Of a stretch of 64,000 nucleotides of DNA, positions 8,762 to 21,499 are shown one piece after another (positions within the stretch are counted from its first letter, which is position 1; each line of letters opens with the position of its first letter). Source of the DNA: Odiellus spinosus (Eukaryota > Arthropoda > Arachnida > Opiliones > Phalangiidae); contig OY987229.1 in assembly GCA_963920705.1 (NCBI GenBank), forward strand, positions 23,223,728 through 23,287,727, read 5' to 3'. A program made the translations under genes and the position numbers. Under the pieces are notes generated by a model. That model made no database searches. It was not told the DNA's origin and was given only the letters and a program-made list of their open reading frames with translations.

Positions 8762-11281
8762 TTTACCAGTAATACCAATCGAAGGTTATTTAGGCTTAGC
8801 TGTAATTGGATATTTTTGATAAAATTAGCCTGGCAACCGATGGAAATTGGATATAATTTTGCAGGGATAAGTCCATCTAAATCTTCTCCCCTAGAAATCC
8901 AAGTATTTTATAAGGAAGGAGATATTGATACATCCCGCTGTGTCACGGCGCCAGATAGCCACATTCCTACGTGTCTCTTTTTATAGCCCAAGACGTCTTT
9001 TTTGACCTCTTCTTCAATCCGTATAAAAACTATAGAAAATATATTGCTAGGGATAATATTTTTAGAATATTCTCTCCTATTTTGACTCTGGAAATGTCCA
9101 TCTGGAGCTACGTGGCAAGGTCGCGAATTTGAAAGGGGCCTTTTTATAATCCTCCTCCCCCACGCACCGGCGATACAAGGTCGAATCGGAGGTGTTCTCT
9201 GATCTGACAGACATCTAAACCGTCGCCAAAGAATAGCGTAACATAATATCTCCGCTATTTACGGTGAAGTTATATTCAAAACAAAGTCTCACCCCCCACT
9301 CTGGTGTCACTCGGAAATTGCAGCGCCTGCTAAGGTAGCTTCCTTATGATCTCTATTCTTTCGAGATAGACCGCGAATTCGTGATTTGTTTAGATTTAAT
9401 ATCCATAGATCTTTTCGGGGGAAACTGGGCTTCTTAAATCCTCTATCCGGGGGCCAAAGAATATTTAAATTCGAAAGATCTTCGCTCTTAGAGACAGAAT
9501 GCAACCTAATAACAATTGATTTTTTTATTGATTGCTTATCGTTTAACTAGGTCTAATTTGTAAAATTATTTTCATCTTCCGAAACTTACCTGAATTATTT
9601 TTAATTACTAATTACAGTTTGCGTCAAAGTTAACTTTTTGCTTATAATATCGTCTGGAATTTCCCTCCTTTTAGCCGCTTCGAGCCAAATTAAATGACCC
9701 GACTGTAGTCTTATCTTTATCGTAGTACTATTATTAATAATAAACTTGGAAAAATATTTGAAAGAAAAGTCGTATTCGAGCCCAAGGGTTAAATCGAAAA
9801 AGTATTCCAGATAAAAACTAGTCGTATTTGGTCTGTATAGTTTTGGAAACCAGTTGTCACTGCTCTCAAATAAAGGAAAACTTAAAAAACCCTAAACACC
9901 GCTAAAATGAGGCCCGATGTCGTCATGAAGTTATTTATTTCTAAGTAAAATTCTGGTTTCGGTCCTTTAAGTTTCCCTTGAAGTTATTTTGGACGATTAA
10001 ATAAAAACACGTACATTTGATCAATTGGCCTAAAGGCTCGAAAAAGAGACTAAACGAAAAAAACAAAAAAATTGTTGAAATTTCGATTGGACTGAAATTG
10101 CATCCACTCTACGTATAGTATTATAGTAATAAGATTTTTCCTATCTTTCCATTAGAAGACGTTAATGGCTCTTTTTAATAATAGTCTCGTAGGAAGTCCC
10201 TACAAAAAGAAACCAAAGAAAGACAAAATATCTTCAGAATTAGGGGTTGAAATAAAGTCTACTACTTTTAATTTTGCTAGCTTTAATATAAGGTATTAAT
10301 CCGCCCAAACTTTGGCTAGCTAATTCGTAATGGGGTATCAGAACACGAGTAATTCATTTTGCAGTTACAAAATGACAAAAAAATTAAAGTTTTAGAGGCG
10401 TAAGATTGAGATTGGATCTGTCTTTGGATAGTAGTGGTCAAAAATGACCACATTTTTGACCATATGTTTAATGAACACGAACTAGATAACCTGGAAAGTC
10501 AGGGAATTTAAAAATTGGCCCACAAAGGGTCAGGGAAATGTCAGGGAATTTGAAAATGAGCCCAAATGGTCGGAGAAATTAAATATTTATTTATGATTGG
10601 TTGGCCAACTCGAACATGACGTCATTGTATTTAATTTTCCAATCAAAACTGCGGAGTCAAATGACCATTTTTGGGTTTGATGTGTTGGAATAATTGCAAA
10701 AATTCTAAATTATTCGTAGTCTGGCAATTAAACGGGCTACTATACCTTTAACTTTAACTTAAAAATGAGTTGAAACTACAATTGTAAAACCTGATTTTAA
10801 CCCGATAATGCGCTCCCCTTTTAAGAATGTAACTGAATATGCATGGAGTATAAAAAACCGGTATCTTGGTGATGTTATTAATGAGTTTCACTATTTTATT
10901 TTTCTACCCATCCCTCCATTTTTTGTCCCCTCCCAACCGACAATCAAAATTAGAAATGCAGAATTTATTATAAATAGTCCATTCGAGGCGAGAGATTTAA
11001 CGCTATTAAGGCTGGAACTGATTCGTTTCAAATAAGCTTATCCCTAGGTTTAACTACATTACATTTATAATTTGAAACTGATCACGCAGACACGTGAAAA
11101 TATTTAAATTTTCGTTAATGTATTACGGTTGCCATGAACCTGATACATTTTCAATTTAAATTTAATTTTATGATTCGAAGAATCGAGAATCAATCATAAT
11201 TTCAGACCCGATTGTAATTTGTCTTAAAATAGCCGTGTTAATTTTTTGTTTAATTCTAATCTCTGTTTTATTTTATAACAG
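8762..11281. other. No gene recognised
   Basis: AT-rich non-coding sequence. The only structured part is a fragment of the GTCAGGGAA repeat family near 10485-10600. Several CRE-like palindromes occur (for example near 10618). I see no supported exon or RNA gene. Confidence 0.5.
10485..10600. repeat. Fragment of the GTCAGGGAA repeat family
   Basis: GTCAGGGAA or a close variant occurs several times, with spacers such as TTTAAAAATTGGCC and TTTGAAAATGAGCCCA. These are shared with the better-preserved copies at 11515 and 49524. Neither end with CAGGGTTGCCAC is preserved. Confidence 0.5.
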
Positions 11282-11366
11282 AATTATGTCTACGTCGTCA
11301 AGTATCAAAGAATGAACTTCAAGGTTATTAGAAATTTCCCGCAACAATCGAAGATATTGGAATTGG
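11282..11366 (+). CDS. Candidate internal or first coding exon, 85 bp
   Basis: A strong pyrimidine-rich tract and acceptor (TTTATTTTATAACAG, ending at 11281) is followed by an 85-bp segment that is open in one frame, reading AAT TAT GTC TAC GTC GTC AAG and so on. It ends at GAATTGG/GTGAGT (donor at 11367-11368). The translated frame begins NYVYVVKYQRMNFKV and includes an internal methionine that could be a start. Third positions in the first half lean to C, unlike the surrounding DNA. I do not recognise the protein. The splice signals are good but the exon is short, so chance remains possible. Confidence 0.3.
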
Positions 11367-11514
11367 GTGAGTAATTTTAATTATTTTTAATTTTACTCGA
11401 CTGTTTTGCATAAGCATATAACCTAATAAGTTGAAGCATTCAAATGTGGTGGGATTAAGGCTCAACCAAATTCTTATGGATTTTGGAATATTTTTTTGAA
11501 GGTTTTTGGCCGAA

Positions 11515-11734
11515 CAGGGTTGCCACAGGTCAGGGAAAACAAGGAAAAGTCAGGGAATTTGTAAATGAACCAAAAAAGTCAGGGAATTTTTAGATATTTT
11601 AAAAAGCCAGGGAATTTAAAAAGCTAAAAATTGTGTAGTATTAGTCGAAACGGTCAGGGAAAACGTTGGAAAAGGTCAGGGAAAAACCTGGAAAAGTCAG
11701 GGAAATTGAATCTGAAAAAACTGTGGCAACCCTG
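11515..11734. mobile_element. 220-bp hAT-like MITE, CAGGGTTGCCACAG ends
   Basis: CAGGGTTGCCACAG (11515-11528) is the exact complement of CTGTGGCAACCCTG (11721-11734). The interior is built of repeated GTCAGGGAA motifs. Ends of this type, beginning CAGGGTTG, are common in hAT-superfamily elements. I could not match an 8-bp target duplication: the left flank is TGGCCGAA and the right is CAGAAAAT. The superfamily therefore rests on the termini alone. A second, 3'-truncated copy is at 49524. Confidence 0.65.
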
Positions 11735-14700
11735 CAGAAAATTGGACAAATAAAAGCCTTTCTTTAAGATGATATTTGTCCGACGTTATCATATAAAAGA
11801 AATTTTGTGTCCTGTTTGATAAGGAATCGCTGGTCTTCCTGTTATTTTGTCGATCCAGGCTATTTTCTGGGTCGTAACCGCGTTTTGCAACCTTCAGGGA
11901 ATAATTGTGATTTAATTCCTGGCGGTATTTGTGATCGAAATAGAAATTAATTCTAATTATCCACAACAAAGCGAATATTGAGTGGAATGAATTTTAACCC
12001 TTCGGCGACGTCGTTATTACTATCAAATGATACAACCTTACTAAGGGCAAAAATAAAACGAGGGAAAACTGGTTCTCTATGAAATATTTAACCCTTATTT
12101 AGCCTGAATTCTGATATATAGTCGATATCCGAGTTAAGTGAATTTTAATACTTAATAATTAACATTTGAAAAGCTACTGATTCCGATGAAGAAAAATGTT
12201 AGAATTTGGGCGACATTATTTCATAACTGGAGACTGCGGAACAAATTTTTATTCTAATTAGGAAGTTTAGTACTGAAGATGTAGTGTATTGCCTCGTAAT
12301 TTTATGGATGTCCCCTTTGATCATAACCTACATGAATGGTCCCGAAAGTAGGGGGCACTAGTGACGAAGGGAGGGGAGGAGAGTAAGAAGAGGAGGCAAG
12401 AGGCAGCCAGGTTATTGATAAGGGATCATTAAAAATGATAAATAAAAATTATTTACTGTGTTTTATTGAAACACAACAGAAGATATGGCTACACTTGCTT
12501 TATTAAAACTTGAACATTAATTAATTTTTTTCAAATTTATGTCTGTTATAAAATAATTCTAAAAATTAGTCTATTATTAGTCTATTATTTAGTCTATTTG
12601 CTCTCGTAGAAACCTCAAAAAATTAGACTTTCAGAAAAGATATTTTAAAATAATTTTAGGTTATCATTTTTTATAAAATTTATTAATATTTAAATACGAA
12701 CAAACCCATCAAACAAATTTATTCCAGACAAAATAAATAAAGGACCCTACCACGACCTTCATTCATTTACGGCTGAGGTTTATGGTGCAATCTGTACGGA
12801 TAAAATAATTTCAATCAAATTCTAACATTTTTCTTTGTCCCAACTCTTGAATTCATTCAAATTAAGGTCATTATTCGAGTCCTTAATAATTAGTAGGTAC
12901 ACTCTCGAATCTTAACGACTGGGGTTTAAACCCCTAATTAAAATTTAGACTCGTCAACAACAAACCAAGCCGCCTGTCTCTTCATTGAAATATTATTTCA
13001 AATTTGCATAATTAATGCGTAATACGTATATAATTCATGAAAAACTGTTATTTATGATGTCAATTTTGTTTTGCCGTGGTGATCGTGTTGAAGGACGCGG
13101 TGCGAAATAAATAAACAAGATGGCATAGTTCATTAAAAGCCCCACCTCGATGGTCTTAGCTAGCACCTATCATGTCTTATAATCCGTATATATAAGATTG
13201 CAACTACCCTAATTTTGGGGGAGGAACTAAAAACAGGGTTTCTAAGAGTTTTCGTTCGATTGCTCCACTCTTTTGCACATCATTAACACGCAGCCAATAA
13301 ACAATATAAGAGCCTACACCTCCCCTTTAGGGGGCAAGGTGTGGCTAAAAAGCGTGAAATTAGAATATCATCCATCTTCATTGAGTTTATTGGTCACACT
13401 CAAGGTAGATTTCATTGGTTGTAAACACTTAGGATTAATCACCTACACTTTGGTGGGAAAAATCTATACATTAATATTCAAATCTCCCTTATAAACACTG
13501 CGTTTATGCAAGATACTCGAGGGAATATTTAATCATTTATTTTAAAATTGAATACAGAGTATTTAGAAGATAACAAATCCTTGCAAATTTATCTTTATTC
13601 ATCTTTATTAGAAAAAAAATTGGGAAAAAACTCCATAGCCAATCATGGCGTTTTTATAATTGTCCCGCTATATTTTCTAACGTTGACGACATCTCTGAAC
13701 TTTCCACGTAAATGAACTTTATTCTAATTTAAATAAAGTAGTTCAAATAGTACGTCGATCTTTTATAAAAACTAATTAAAATCTAAGGCGGATTAGTAAT
13801 CGGATCCATAGTATTTGAATAACAAGGAGAAATTGTCTTAGTTTTAACCATTAGAAACAAAAGCCTTACGTTTTAACTATTAGAATTTTAGTTTCGGTTA
13901 AACAACGAACTAATTACGCAAGTTTTGAATAGTTAAAAGCGTTTATTTTTACGATCTTTAGTTTTACCGTAATAATTTAATTAATTAGCTTCCATTTCAC
14001 TCTTATTATCTCTGCTATGTTTTAATTAAAGTGATGATTTCATTGTCCCTTTTTTCGATTGTTAAAATGAGGATTGGACCTCGAACGCGCGCCGCGAACA
14101 TCTTTTATTATTATTATAATGATACAGACAAGCGCCATTCTTGTCGGATTTGTAATAATAGAGATCTAATTAGGGAGAAGAACATTTGGGTTGTAATTTT
14201 TGGCATTTACACCACCGTGTACCCTCTTTCTTTGTAAATCATTAGTCGCGGCGGCGGTGGCAAAGACGACGGCTTTGAATAGCAATTTTATTATTTTAAG
14301 AATACGGAGAATATAATAATAAGAAGCTTCAATTAAAATCCAGCCTCTAATTAATAATAAACGCTTTTTTTAGTGCCACGCTTACGCGTTTCGGCTTTTA
14401 AAATTTCGTATTTAAAAATTATATTTAATTAATCGAAATTATCATATAGTAACTTATTACGTTGAATGTTTTATATCCAACTTTGGAAAGGACCTCAATT
14501 TCCATTAGAGAAACGCGATTTATATCAAAATTTAAATTTTTCCAAGGATGTAACTATGTAATATAGTTTTAGATCCAAATTCGTCAATTTGGGATTAAAG
14601 AGGTATTCGTTTTGAATAGATAATCCTTTTTATCTTTATCCATTTATCAGAGATTATCCCCAAGATTCAGCGATAAATCCAACCAGATCGAGGTCTAATC

Positions 14701-16105
14701 CCTTTAGCTTTCGAGTTATTTTTATCAAATCATAAAATTCTAGAAGGAAAAACGCGATTCCAGAAAAACTGATTTCCTTTTTTGAGTTTAATCGCTTGAC
14801 TGTGATAAATATGACCTCTTTTCTCGGTCTCACGCTCGCCTTCTTCCTTGGAAGTGCTCTTTGGAAAGCGTCCTTAACAAGGGGACCCGCTTACGGAAAA
14901 TGGGCGAACTCGAATTCATTTTAGAAAGCGAACGAATTTGCTTAAAGTCGCTTTCACACGCTATTTTAGTTTTTTTAAGGTTTCGTAAACATTCAGCGAA
15001 TTTGAATTTTGACCAAAAAATCAGAGAAATACCAGGGAACTTGTTTAAAATTGGCCATAATTAAATCGGGAATGCTTATGGATCGAAGTAAAAGTATCTT
15101 TAATGACACTAAGTTTGCACGACCTTGTTCAGCTAAAACATTAGTTTTTATTTGTGTTTTGGTCAACCTGAAAATATCTAGGAAAATTCACTGGTAAATA
15201 GCGTGCAAAATCAGGGAAAATTAATCATAATTTCGGGCTTTGCGTGGCTCTAAAAAATGCAGAAAATATGCTCTAAACTCGGAATGTAGGCTTAGCAAGG
15301 ATCCACGGAGAGTTTAATTCTAGTAGGCGATTAATGGGGTTGAAATGGAAGGCTGAAAATATTTTCAAAGTAGTAATTTCGTAATGAAACTAATTAAATA
15401 CATTATGTTCTAAAGTGCGAACGTAGCTTCGTATATTTTGGTTCTTCGAAACGGGGTTAAATTATATTTAAGGGGGCGCTCGGGTCGTGAGAGATTCGAG
15501 CCTCGGGTCATGATCCGTTTCTTCTTCTTCCCGATTTCAAGTTTTTCTCGTTAATATTTTAACAAGAGGCAAGTTGTTTTACGAAAGAAAATACCGTAAT
15601 TATCAAGAAGTTAGTTACTTTTATTCACGCCCCCCCGTTTAAACATTCAAGAAACGCGTGGGAGTTCTTTTTGTTAGCGTTTTGAAAGGGTACGAGGGTT
15701 AAGCCTTTTTTAAAGTGAGCCTGTCACCAATTCTTCGTGAACTCCAAATAGAAATTGAGTTTTATTTTCGGGTTGATCGTTAAAAAACGATTCAAAATAT
15801 ATATACATACGTCATAGAACAAAATTACAGCGACAGTAAAAATACATTTTTTATAAATACAAATTCCCCTTAATCATATGGTGACGTGATTTCGAATATT
15901 CTGGTTTGGATCCTTTGGGTCGATTTGATCGAATCTTAGGTGATCGAACGCTGTCCGAAATGATCGAATCTTATTTGATCGAATCTGTCTAGATCGAATG
16001 GATTCTGATCGTTTTTTCATTTGATCGAGATTTTGTCGTTCAAAATAACTAAGGTAATAATTTGAAATCATAAGTTTATAAATACCCCATGTAAGTGACA
16101 CTAAT
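11735..16105. other. No gene recognised
   Basis: AT-rich sequence. Small features are a TATATATAAG box near 13188, a short CCTCCCCTTTAGGGGG hairpin near 13320, and isolated matches to the TTCACACT repeat ends near 14950 and 15413. None has enough support for a gene or element. Confidence 0.45.
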
Positions 16106-16155
16106 CTAACCTAACCTAACCTAACCTAACCTAACCTAACCTAACCTAACCTAAC
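16106..16155. repeat. Interstitial telomere-type repeat, (TTAGG)10
   Basis: Ten uninterrupted copies of CTAAC, which is (TTAGG)n on the minus strand, with TTAGG again just after the tract. TTAGG is the ancestral arthropod telomere unit. As 50 bp inside otherwise unique sequence, it is an interstitial tract and not a chromosome end. It may mark a repaired break or a telomere-targeted insertion. Confidence 0.85.
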
Positions 16156-16850
16156 CTTAGGAAAAATAATCTTGAAATTAAAGCTATTACGTAATATTAT
16201 GTGAAACATTAAGTGAAAAGAATTCGATCACATTGAACCTTTTTTTTTTTTCGTTCAGAATAACTTTCGACCAATAATGATGAAACGCGGCCCCAGGCAA
16301 AATTATTATCGCTCCATGAAAATTCGAACAAATTGGACATTTTTCGATCACTAATTTTTCGCTCATTAAGTTATAACCCGCTTTGGATTTGGCTGTCCAC
16401 CCAATACGTAATGATCCCTACATTGTAACAAGCTAAGAGATGAATTTCAGTATTCCTTTATTAAGAAAATAGTAATTATCTTAAAATGTTGGAATGAGGA
16501 CGAGATTCTATGAAAGCTAGAGAGCGCGGACAAACTGACCTTCGCTGAGAGAGAAATAAAGATAGAACGAGAGGCGAAGCCCAATTGACAGGCGCGGTTT
16601 TCTCTTCAAGCGCGATTAAGATCTATTTTTCGTGATAAGAAAAGTTCGCCATCAAAAGAAAGACGTACAATAGAAGGGTGGAGCCCCCAATATCTCCCCC
16701 ATTCGTATATAATCTAGAAACAAACCCCTCGCGCCCAGAGGAATCAAAAACCTTACAGTTTTCAATCTTAGCAAGTGTTAGTGAAAAATTAAAATAACCA
16801 ATAAAGGAAAAAATGGGTATTATTTGACATTGGGGTCGAGCTGGTGATAT

Positions 16851-17187
16851 CAGAAGTAGATGAAACCCTCCTTTGAAGTCTACTACTCTAATGTTCCATA
16901 TAGCGCTCCTCTCTGTATGGGTAAAATTCCCAATTTTACGAGATCGGAGGGGTCCTACTTCATCCCCCCTGTCTACGGAAAATTGAAAATTCTCTCTCTC
17001 CACAAACGACGACGTTTTTTGGACGAACTCCGAGGCTGCTAGAGATATTCGCTCGACGAACTCCCGCTCCGATAATATCTACCGTTAGGAGGCGTACGAA
17101 TCGCGCCTTTTGAGAATAACTCATACAGAGAGGGGTAGACAAGACCCGGGAGTAATAAACTTCAAAGGAGGGTTTCATCGGCTTCTG
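16851..17187 (+). mobile_element. 337-bp MITE, 7-bp TSD GTGATAT
   Basis: It starts CAGAAGTAGATGAAACCC and ends with the complementary GGGTTTCATCGGCTTCTG. The TIR extends through CTCCTTTGAAGT and is then interrupted. The element is bracketed by GTGATAT at 16844-16850 and again at 17188-17194, a perfect 7-bp target-site duplication. A 337-bp copy in the opposite orientation lies at 38287. Open frames in it are shadows of the palindromic sequence, not a transposase. CA...TG ends with a 7-bp duplication fit P-like superfamilies best, and possibly Dada, but this is inference. Confidence 0.9.
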
Positions 17188-17194
17188 GTGATAT

Positions 17195-20100
17195 GGATAC
17201 TTTTAGGCAAATTGTAACGCGATTAAAGCTCGGGTGTTTTATTACTATTAGATGAATATGATTAAATAATTAATGATGAAGGTACTGGTATTCAAGGTTT
17301 TTTTTGTCCTTAATTGACGGGAAAAGAGGACATTGAAGACCCGATTTGATGACGTAGTTCACCTCGCCCATCCAAATGAATCTTTAACTGTTATTTGTCC
17401 GACACGAAACTTTCAATTCTTACTTATGAGATTGATCTAATCGGGAGCTTGTTCTTCCTCGAGGCTTTAGTTGATCCACCTTGTATCTTTGGCTTCCCTA
17501 CTAGCTGTTCGGGTCCATTTACAATAATCTAATCCTTAGGAAAAGTTGTTAAAAACACCAAGCTTCTTCCAATTACAACCAAAAACGTTTATTTAATAAA
17601 CAGTAATACTAGCGTTAATTAATTTAACAATATTATAAAATTGCTATAGATAAGATTTTAATCTCGATTTAATCTATGGATTATCCATTTTTTTTTCCTC
17701 TGACGTTTAGTAAGTTTTTAGTGAAAATCTCTGTTAATTTTTTTTATTTTAAATTAATCTATGAAATATTTAGTTTCTCCTGGTGATAACAATTTTATTT
17801 GGAAGCCAAATTCGGGTTTTTCCATCGAAGCAATTCGCAGGATGCCTTATTACAAGATGCAGGGTAGGGCGAGTAACTCAAAATTTAAAAGAAGAGATCT
17901 ATAGGTGTGGGGAGATTCAACTATTTTTTTTTTTACCTCTTGAGTCGATGGCTCGCGACTCTCTCTTTCCTTCATCGCTTTCTCGCTACACCTATTTACC
18001 GAGAATAAATATAATTCTGACGGAAACCGCATTTTCCTTTTTTTTTTTACGACATGGTTCTCTCTCGTGCCCCTAGGTCATTTCTCCCATTTTAACTCCA
18101 CCCTTCGCGTACCCCCAGCGCCCACTCGAGCTACACCAATTCCCCTCCATCCTCAGTCAAAATCAGTTTTAATTTTTAGTACGTGGATATTCGGCTTCTA
18201 TTTCGTTAATATCGCGACAGGTATGTTTTAATTAAACCGCCCCGGGCCAAAAATACGTCCTCATCTACCTCACTAGTCGTATGAAATGGCTGTTCGTGCC
18301 AAACGCACTCGCCTACAGACCCCTAGAGGGCTTCGACTATAAGATCGTCATTCGGAAATCGCTATTAGCGTCTGAAACTTTATAAGCACGCGTTAATCCA
18401 CGGCTTTACGCGATTACAGCATTTTTTCCTGGTGCAAACTCGACTCTGGAATGAATATATTGGCGTTAAGCGAGCGACGTTAGGTAGAGAAGACGTATTA
18501 AGCCTTTTGGAGTATTACATCCATTGTAAGAAACGAACAAACTGAGGAAAAATCGAATAAAAACATTATAGAAATGATATTCCATTCGTGTGTTGGGGAA
18601 TCGCGATTTAATGTTCATCTCAATGGGAGAAGTTTACGTTTATTACGTTATATGGAAGGTTAAACTGGGTTTATTCAACCCCACGACTTGTAGTTTTAAA
18701 GCCGTTGCATTATGACATTGATACGAGAGGGAGAATTAGGCTTGTAGGGTGCCAGAATCCATTTTATCCAAATTGACCACAATTGGCGGGTGTAGAAGAT
18801 TTCGAGACTCTCTTGGCTCCCTTTCCAGGTTTTTTTTATTTTTTATTTTTATTACTTTTGTAATATCTGTAAGTTGTCTCGCGGCTTCTTTAATTCTTAG
18901 GGATTGGTATTGTAATATTATAGCAGGTAATTTTTATTTTTTTCGTCATATTTGACTGTAAAAATGGTTCCTATCGTGAGCGAAAAAGGGTACTGAGATG
19001 AAAAATACATATATCGGTTACTCCAATGATTGCCCCCGTCCCCTAGGATAGACTTTGCCCCCAGAAGGTAAATATATATATGAGCCGTTGACGTCACGAT
19101 TCGTATATAATGTATTGAATGAGTTGGGAGCGAAGTTAATATTTGGCAAAATTATCGAGCCACGAAGGAATGCGAAATTATTCGTTTGTCTCGTTTTAGA
19201 GGTCCACGAATGAGCATAATAATTCCCAAATTTTTGAATAATCAGTTTATTAATTTATTCAGAATTTTTTCCAATTATTTGGACTGATTTATCACTTAAT
19301 TAATAATCTCTAATTCAGGATAAAGATGAAATAACTTTTAAGGGAGATGTTGTCAAAAAAGTCGACCTCTATCTCGGTAACAAAAAGCGTTTTAGTTCGC
19401 GCTTATATTTAAATTTGTAGGTTCCTAATAAATAAAATTATAATATTAGAATAATTTAAACGTCGAAATAATTTAGTATTATACGTCGAAGTTCTTATTA
19501 GAGCAAGGATTAGTATTATTACTATTTGAATTTCGAGCAATTATTCGAATTATTAGATATTACATTTATATTGCTTATTAGTATAATTAATATTATATCA
19601 ATTATTATTATTGTTATTATATAAAAGTAATTATAAGTACTTTTATTACGTTTTTAATTCTAGTGAAAAATCTAATTGACCGTGTCATTAATTAGTGATC
19701 AAAAGTTCTACTTCTTTGTAAAGTTTTCCCGTTAGATTAAAAATATGATTCGATTCTTCTAAGGAATTATTTTTCTTCCCAATTAGGAAAGGGTGTTTCG
19801 TAATTGCCACTTTCGACTCTATACGGGAAATATGTTCCCACCTTTTCGGGTTAAAACAAAATTTTTAAAAAGAAACTCTTTGGAATTTCATTTTCGACAC
19901 AAAAATATTCGGTTAATAATTAATGGTGTGACGCGACAAAGTTTGCAACGTCTCCTTCCTTACTAGAACTTATTAAGTTACACTTTGAACTTAGAGTTCT
20001 TAGTGATCTATAGTGCCTTGGTTCGATCACGTGATTAGATTAATAAAACTTTGAATTAAGCTTTGAATATTTTGCTCACTTGAGAAATCGGGTGTTTTCC

Positions 20101-20325
20101 CCCTGGACAATTAGGTAACCCATTGTTTCCCCTGAACCAGGGTCAAATAAATATTTATCTTATCGAGAACAGATATTTGAGCGAGATTTAAAGGCACTTA
20201 GTGTGTACTAATTACGCGATTACAGCCTTTGGTAATGCTAAATACTTACTCAGTTACGTAATCACATTAGTAAATGGGTTGAATACTTGCTAAAATCCAG
20301 TACACTTCGGCCGAAATCAAAAATC
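17195..20325. other. No gene recognised
   Basis: Mixed AT-rich sequence with pyrimidine-rich patches (17900-18060), a TATATATAT stretch plus TGACGTCA near 19072-19100, and long A/T blocks near 19430-19680. No exon with both splice sites or a clear start was found. Confidence 0.45.
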
Positions 20326-20332
20326 TCTGAAC

Positions 20333-20648
20333 CAGAAATAGATGAACCGAAATTATCAACGAGAGCTTAGATTGGGAAATGCATTTTATTTGGAGTGAAT
20401 GGGGAGGGTAAGCACTGGGGGAATGGGCTTCCTCGGCCTCAAGGAAATACCGAGGAGGATCTTGGGAAACTGATCGCCCACGTAGCGACGGCTGCAAACC
20501 AAGCCAGGTGGCGCATTCAACGTTTCTCGGCTAGGCGAAATTCCGAGGGGGAGGGGGCTACAACTGTTGTCTAAGTGAGGGGAAACGGAGAACTTGCCTG
20601 TGGCGTTAGAGGAATAGCTCGTTGATAATTTCGGTTCATCTATTTCTG
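20333..20648. mobile_element. 316-bp MITE, 7-bp TSD TCTGAAC
   Basis: CAGAAATAGATGAACCGAAA at the left is the complement of the right terminus (20618-20648); the TIR runs on through TTATCAACGAG, about 31 bp in all. TCTGAAC lies at 20326-20332 and again at 20649-20655, giving a perfect 7-bp target-site duplication. The terminal motif CAGAA..AGATGAA.CC resembles the ends of the 337-bp family. Frames across it are not conserved protein. It is non-autonomous. Confidence 0.88.
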
Positions 20649-21239
20649 TCTGAACTATATGGAAAATAAATATTGAAATCCCAATATCTCTCCCCAAAAA
20701 CAGCTTAAAAATCTCAGAAAGTGTTCAACCCCTCGTAAATAGGTAACGCATCACTGATATTGCGAATTCACTCTTTTAGCGTTCCACATGCACACTTTAA
20801 CACGGACAAATCAGAAATAAAACCTTGTAATTAAGCCTGGCCAGTGAATAACTAGAATCCACCCGAGATCGCAGCGCGCTCTTTTAAAAGTTAATAATTT
20901 CTACATCGAAAACTCTAAGCCCCGTCCTTTGATTCGTGTTGAAATCTTCGATTGGTTCAGTCTTTAGTAGAAAGGTTTCGCGTTGCTCTGGCCTTTGACA
21001 TTATTCGGACTATCTTTAAAGAATTGGGGCCTTCGTGCGGGTTCGATATTTCTACTAATGAGATTCGCTAGCTGGCAAAATTTTCCCGAAAGCGGGGCGA
21101 CACCCAAATTGGATCTTTTGATTCTCCGCTCAGCGCTGTAGCTTTCTAATACGCGTACGAAAGTTGTTCTTACTCTCGCCTTTACGCGGAGTCGCCGGGA
21201 GCCCCGCAAAGGGATTCTTAAACACTCGAAACAACTAAA

Positions 21240-21499
21240 AAGCCGCGTTCATACTAGGCCTTGGAATCGATTTAAACCGTATTAAAACGTCGAATCGATT
21301 TTATTTCGTGAAACTGCTTCGGGAACCAGTTTCGTACCGATTCGGCTGGTTTCAACAACCGATAGATGAAGCTACGCAAAATCGATTTATAAAGATAATG
21401 CGTGAACGCGTGACGCTTAAAGCGATTCCTGGCGATTCGAATATCGATTTGATTTTACCGTTTCCAATCGAATAAAAAATGCTAGTGCGACCGTAGCTT
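21240..21499 (+). mobile_element. 260-bp MITE-like element with AAGCCGCGTTCATACTAG ends
   Basis: It starts AAGCCGCGTTCATACTAG and ends CTAGTGCGACCGTAGCTT. Subterminal ATCGATTTAAACCG and its complement-like CCGTTTCCAATCGA add symmetry. Its middle (21310-21375) recurs in reverse orientation at 52986-53060, which supports a real dispersed element. No clear duplication of the target was found; the flanks are A-rich. Confidence 0.65.

Noticed and set aside
9581..9600. Minus-strand donor ATTCAG/GTAAGT
   Set aside because: The sequence that would be the exon is low-complexity A/T with stops and no acceptor or start.
12185..12832. Inverted match GAAAAATGTTAGAATTTG as ends of a 640-bp element
   Set aside because: Only about 20 bp match, with no target duplication and no symmetry further in.
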